Shown in pieces: positions 61,810-64,000 of a stretch of 64,000 nucleotides of DNA. Under the pieces are notes generated by a model. The model did no database searches. It was not told the DNA's origin and saw nothing but the letters and a program-made list of their open reading frames with translations. The position numbers and the translations under genes are program-made. Within the stretch, counting starts at the first letter, position 1. The number at the start of each line of letters is the position of its first letter. The stretch is taken from positions 4,323,001 through 4,387,000 of the forward strand of contig NZ_CP159289.1 of the NCBI RefSeq assembly GCF_040448675.1. Direction: 5' to 3'. Source of the DNA: Dyadobacter sp. 676. Its GTDB lineage: Bacteria > Bacteroidota > Bacteroidia > Cytophagales > Spirosomataceae.

Positions 61810-64000
61810 ATGGTACAGAAAATCTGCTTACTTGTGATGACAGGTATGTTGCTGATGTTGACGGTGTTAGCGCCGCGGCAGGTCTCAGCTCAGGATTTTA
61901 GTGAGTGCCAGCGATTTGTAAAAGAACTTCTACCTATTTTCAACAGATCATTTGAGGAAAATAATCCTGCATTACTTCGCGGCGAAGAATACCAGCGCGG
62001 GGTAAGGAACCTGCAGGCGGCTTATGCCGCGTACCACAAGGAAGCATTCCAGCCCTCCGATTCCGCCCGGCGAATGAACAACGAAGCGGTGATCCTGGCG
62101 CTAACGGGCAACTACCAGAAAGCATTGCACATCATGGAAGAGCTGGACCTCGGGGAATCGGATCAGCAATTGCTCTATAACCGGGGCCTGTTTGCTATGT
62201 TGTCGGGTAAATTGGATGCGGCGCGGAACGATTTCGCCCGGTCGCCGGGGCACGCGGAAGCAACGCTGAATACGCTGGTAGTGCTCGGAAAACAGAAGAA
62301 ATACCAGGAGGCGGCCAGCTTCGCGAACGACAACACGGCTAAAAATACCGGCGGAAAGTGGAGTTTCAATGTGGGAATGGTACACAAATACAGCGGGCGA
62401 ATGGAAGACGCTGTCGACGCGATTACGAGTGCGATCCGCCAGCGCGACGAAATGGCCTACCGCTTGCAAAGGGGCGACATCCTCATGCGCACCGGCAATG
62501 AAAAACGGGCCGTGAAGGATTTTGAGAAAGTCGCACGCACGCATCCGAAGGCGCAGATACGCTATGCGAACGCGCTGCTTTCCCTGAACCAGTTCGGAAT
62601 GGCGAAAGCAGTTTTTGAAAAATACCTCGAAACCGACGACCGTACTTTCCGGGGGGACGCTTACCTGGGCATGGCGCATTCGTGTTACGGCCTGCAACAA
62701 ATCAGCGAAGCGCAGCGCTACTACAAGCTGGCTTCCACTTTGAAGCGCGAGACACCCGGACTGCAATCGGGTATTGCGAATACCCATCTCTCAAAACACG
62801 AATATCAGACGGCATTTACGCTGTTCGACCGGGTTATCAGGAAGGATTCGACCTATTTGCCGGCCTATCTGGGACGTGCGGTGGCCTACTACGGTCAAAA
62901 GAAATACGATCTGGCGCTGCAGGATTTCAAGAAAGGCGAGAAGGCATTGAATGAGGATAACAAGTTCTTCGCCGATCTGTTCGTAACCAAAGCGTTTTCG
63001 GAATACTACCTGAAACAGACCGCACAGGCACAGGAAGATTTCCAGAAGGCCATCCGGCTCGATCCGGCCCGTTACGAAGCCCTGGCTGGTTTGAGCAGCA
63101 TTATGATCGATCAGAAGCGGTATTCGGAAGCGGGGCAATACCTGGCGAAAGCGCTGCAATATGAGCAGGGCTACGACCTCATGTGGAGCAACTATGGAAA
63201 CCTGCTGTTGCATTTCGATATGTACAAAAAAGGCTATCAGGTATTCAAAAAGGCAGTTTCATTGAACCCCTCGAATGTGAATGCGCAGAATGGCTGGGGG
63301 ATTGCGCTGCTTGAAAACGATCAGCTCGACAAGTCGATGGCGCTTTTTGACAGCCTCGTACGTGAAAAACCCGAGCTGCCATTCCTGCATAATAACCACG
63401 GGATCGTACAGGCTTACATCGGCAACCGGCATGACCAGAAGCACCAGGTAAACGAGGCGAATGCACGGTATGATGGCGCTTACGAGGATTTTAAACTTGC
63501 TATGGCAGCTGCGCCTGGCCGGAAGTTCTATAATGTAAACCAGGGCAATGTGTACCGGTACATGGAGCGCTATGACGACGCGAAGCTGAGCTACCAGAGC
63601 TATCAGGACAAGAGCGCGCTGAACAATACCGCCGTCATGTATGCAGGCCAGGAGCGTTTCAAGGATGCGAAATACTACCTCGGCATTGCGATTCAGATCG
63701 ATTCCCTGCACCGGGTATTTCAATACAACATGGCTGTGCTGATGAAAGGCAAACAGAAGGAAATGATGCGCCTCGTAGCCTCTGCCGACGAAAACAGCCC
63801 GTTTTCCGATATCGGCATCAAGTACAGCCGCGACGGTTTCGTGACGATCTATCTTTACGATTACGAGTACGACGTCCTGACTTTCCCGGGCCGTCATTAT
63901 ATGCCGCTGCCGGTTACGGAATACAAAGAAGACTACTTTATTCCCGAATACGATTTCAAACTGATGCCATACGAGAAAAAAAGGTGGAGGGCAAAAAGAA
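61810..64000 (+). CDS. Secreted or periplasmic TPR-repeat protein, truncated by the window edge
   Basis: ATG 61810 opens a frame with a signal peptide (MVQKICLLVMTGMLLMLTVL, then RQVSAQ) and runs to the right edge without a stop, at least 730 residues. Tetratricopeptide helices repeat throughout, for example NYQKALHIMEELDLGESDQ, GRMEDAVDAITSAIRQRD, YDLALQDFKKGEKALNE and YLAKALQYEQGYDLMWSNYG. The final part (GFVTIYLYDYEYDVLTFPGR) differs and may start another domain. A seven-A run at 63976-63982 makes the last few codons uncertain. Role unknown; such proteins often scaffold envelope or secretion complexes. Confidence 0.85.
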   Translation, partial: MVQKICLLVMTGMLLMLTVLAPRQVSAQDFSECQRFVKELLPIFNRSFEENNPALLRGEEYQRGVRNLQAAYAAYHKEAFQPSDSARRMNNEAVILALTGNYQKALHIMEELDLGESDQQLLYNRGLFAMLSGKLDAARNDFARSPGHAEATLNTLVVLGKQKKYQEAASFANDNTAKNTGGKWSFNVGMVHKYSGRMEDAVDAITSAIRQRDEMAYRLQRGDILMRTGNEKRAVKDFEKVARTHPKAQIRYANALLSLNQFGMAKAVFEKYLETDDRTFRGDAYLGMAHSCYGLQQISEAQRYYKLASTLKRETPGLQSGIANTHLSKHEYQTAFTLFDRVIRKDSTYLPAYLGRAVAYYGQKKYDLALQDFKKGEKALNEDNKFFADLFVTKAFSEYYLKQTAQAQEDFQKAIRLDPARYEALAGLSSIMIDQKRYSEAGQYLAKALQYEQGYDLMWSNYGNLLLHFDMYKKGYQVFKKAVSLNPSNVNAQNGWGIALLENDQLDKSMALFDSLVREKPELPFLHNNHGIVQAYIGNRHDQKHQVNEANARYDGAYEDFKLAMAAAPGRKFYNVNQGNVYRYMERYDDAKLSYQSYQDKSALNNTAVMYAGQERFKDAKYYLGIAIQIDSLHRVFQYNMAVLMKGKQKEMMRLVASADENSPFSDIGIKYSRDGFVTIYLYDYEYDVLTFPGRHYMPLPVTEYKEDYFIPEYDFKLMPYEKKRWRAKR

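Noticed and set aside
61940..63897. Several minus-strand open frames of 60-228 codons
   Set aside because: They are shadows of the TPR gene, whose frame has no stop inside the window and therefore is the real coding strand.
1..64000. CRISPR arrays, insertion sequences, phage genes and integrons
   Set aside because: I saw no regularly spaced repeats, transposase motifs or phage structural genes. XerD is the housekeeping type, and the 26-bp repeats have only two copies.

Overview
The window looks like a chromosomal segment of a Bacteroidota bacterium. A Cytophagales genome close to Dyadobacter is my best guess, an inference that has not been tested by alignment. The signs are a secreted protein with a type IX secretion C-terminal sorting domain, TAnnTTTG-type promoter elements, few Shine-Dalgarno sites, a bifunctional chorismate mutase/prephenate dehydratase, and SLBB/Wzz-type polysaccharide export. 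I see no insertion sequence, phage, CRISPR array or rRNA. There is one tRNA, tRNA-Glu(UUC).

Layout. 1-7.4 kb is housekeeping: a YihY/BrkB membrane protein, SppA, a SixA-like phosphatase, XerD, AroQ and a secreted M14 carboxypeptidase. 7.5-10.3 kb holds tRNA-Glu and a type IX-secreted adhesin-like protein. 10.2-11.2 kb is a small disrupted accessory patch. 11.3-21.0 kb holds secreted or envelope hydrolases: a NAPE-PLD-like metallohydrolase, a CocE-type hydrolase, a ThuA-like protein, a very large pectate-lyase-fold/propeller protein, a purple acid phosphatase-like enzyme and a beta-lactamase-fold lipoprotein. 21.0-22.7 kb is a small islet with a GNAT-like gene, a 53-aa ORF and a Fic gene, marked by a 26-bp direct repeat. 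A B12-type radical SAM protein, NagA, a pentapeptide protein and thioredoxin follow.

27.0-44.6 kb is one 15-gene surface-polysaccharide operon read on the minus strand. It runs from SLBB exporter, Wzz-like regulator, ABC permease and ABC ATPase (Wzm/Wzt type), through aminotransferase, membrane glycosyltransferase, WbqC, acyltransferase and several glycosyltransferases, to an O-antigen polymerase-like protein and a membrane acyltransferase. It combines an ABC exporter with a Wzy-like protein. 44.9-47.9 kb holds parE and pheA. 48.0-51.4 kb is a three-gene envelope operon ending in an uncharacterised 722-aa protein. 51.7-56.7 kb holds a DinB-like protein, a two-component system, an MscS channel and a DUF1460 protein. 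56.8-61.7 kb is a maltose module: GH13, beta-phosphoglucomutase and GH65 phosphorylase. A TPR protein runs off the right edge.

The strongest window-wide signal is technical. At least eleven genes or gene parts are interrupted by one extra base, often in a short homopolymer run. Removing that one base restores a family-typical protein, usually ending a few bases from its operon neighbour. I found no clear single-base deletions. This one-sided bias points to sequencing insertion errors rather than to pseudogenes, so I give the restored extents below and name each suspect base.
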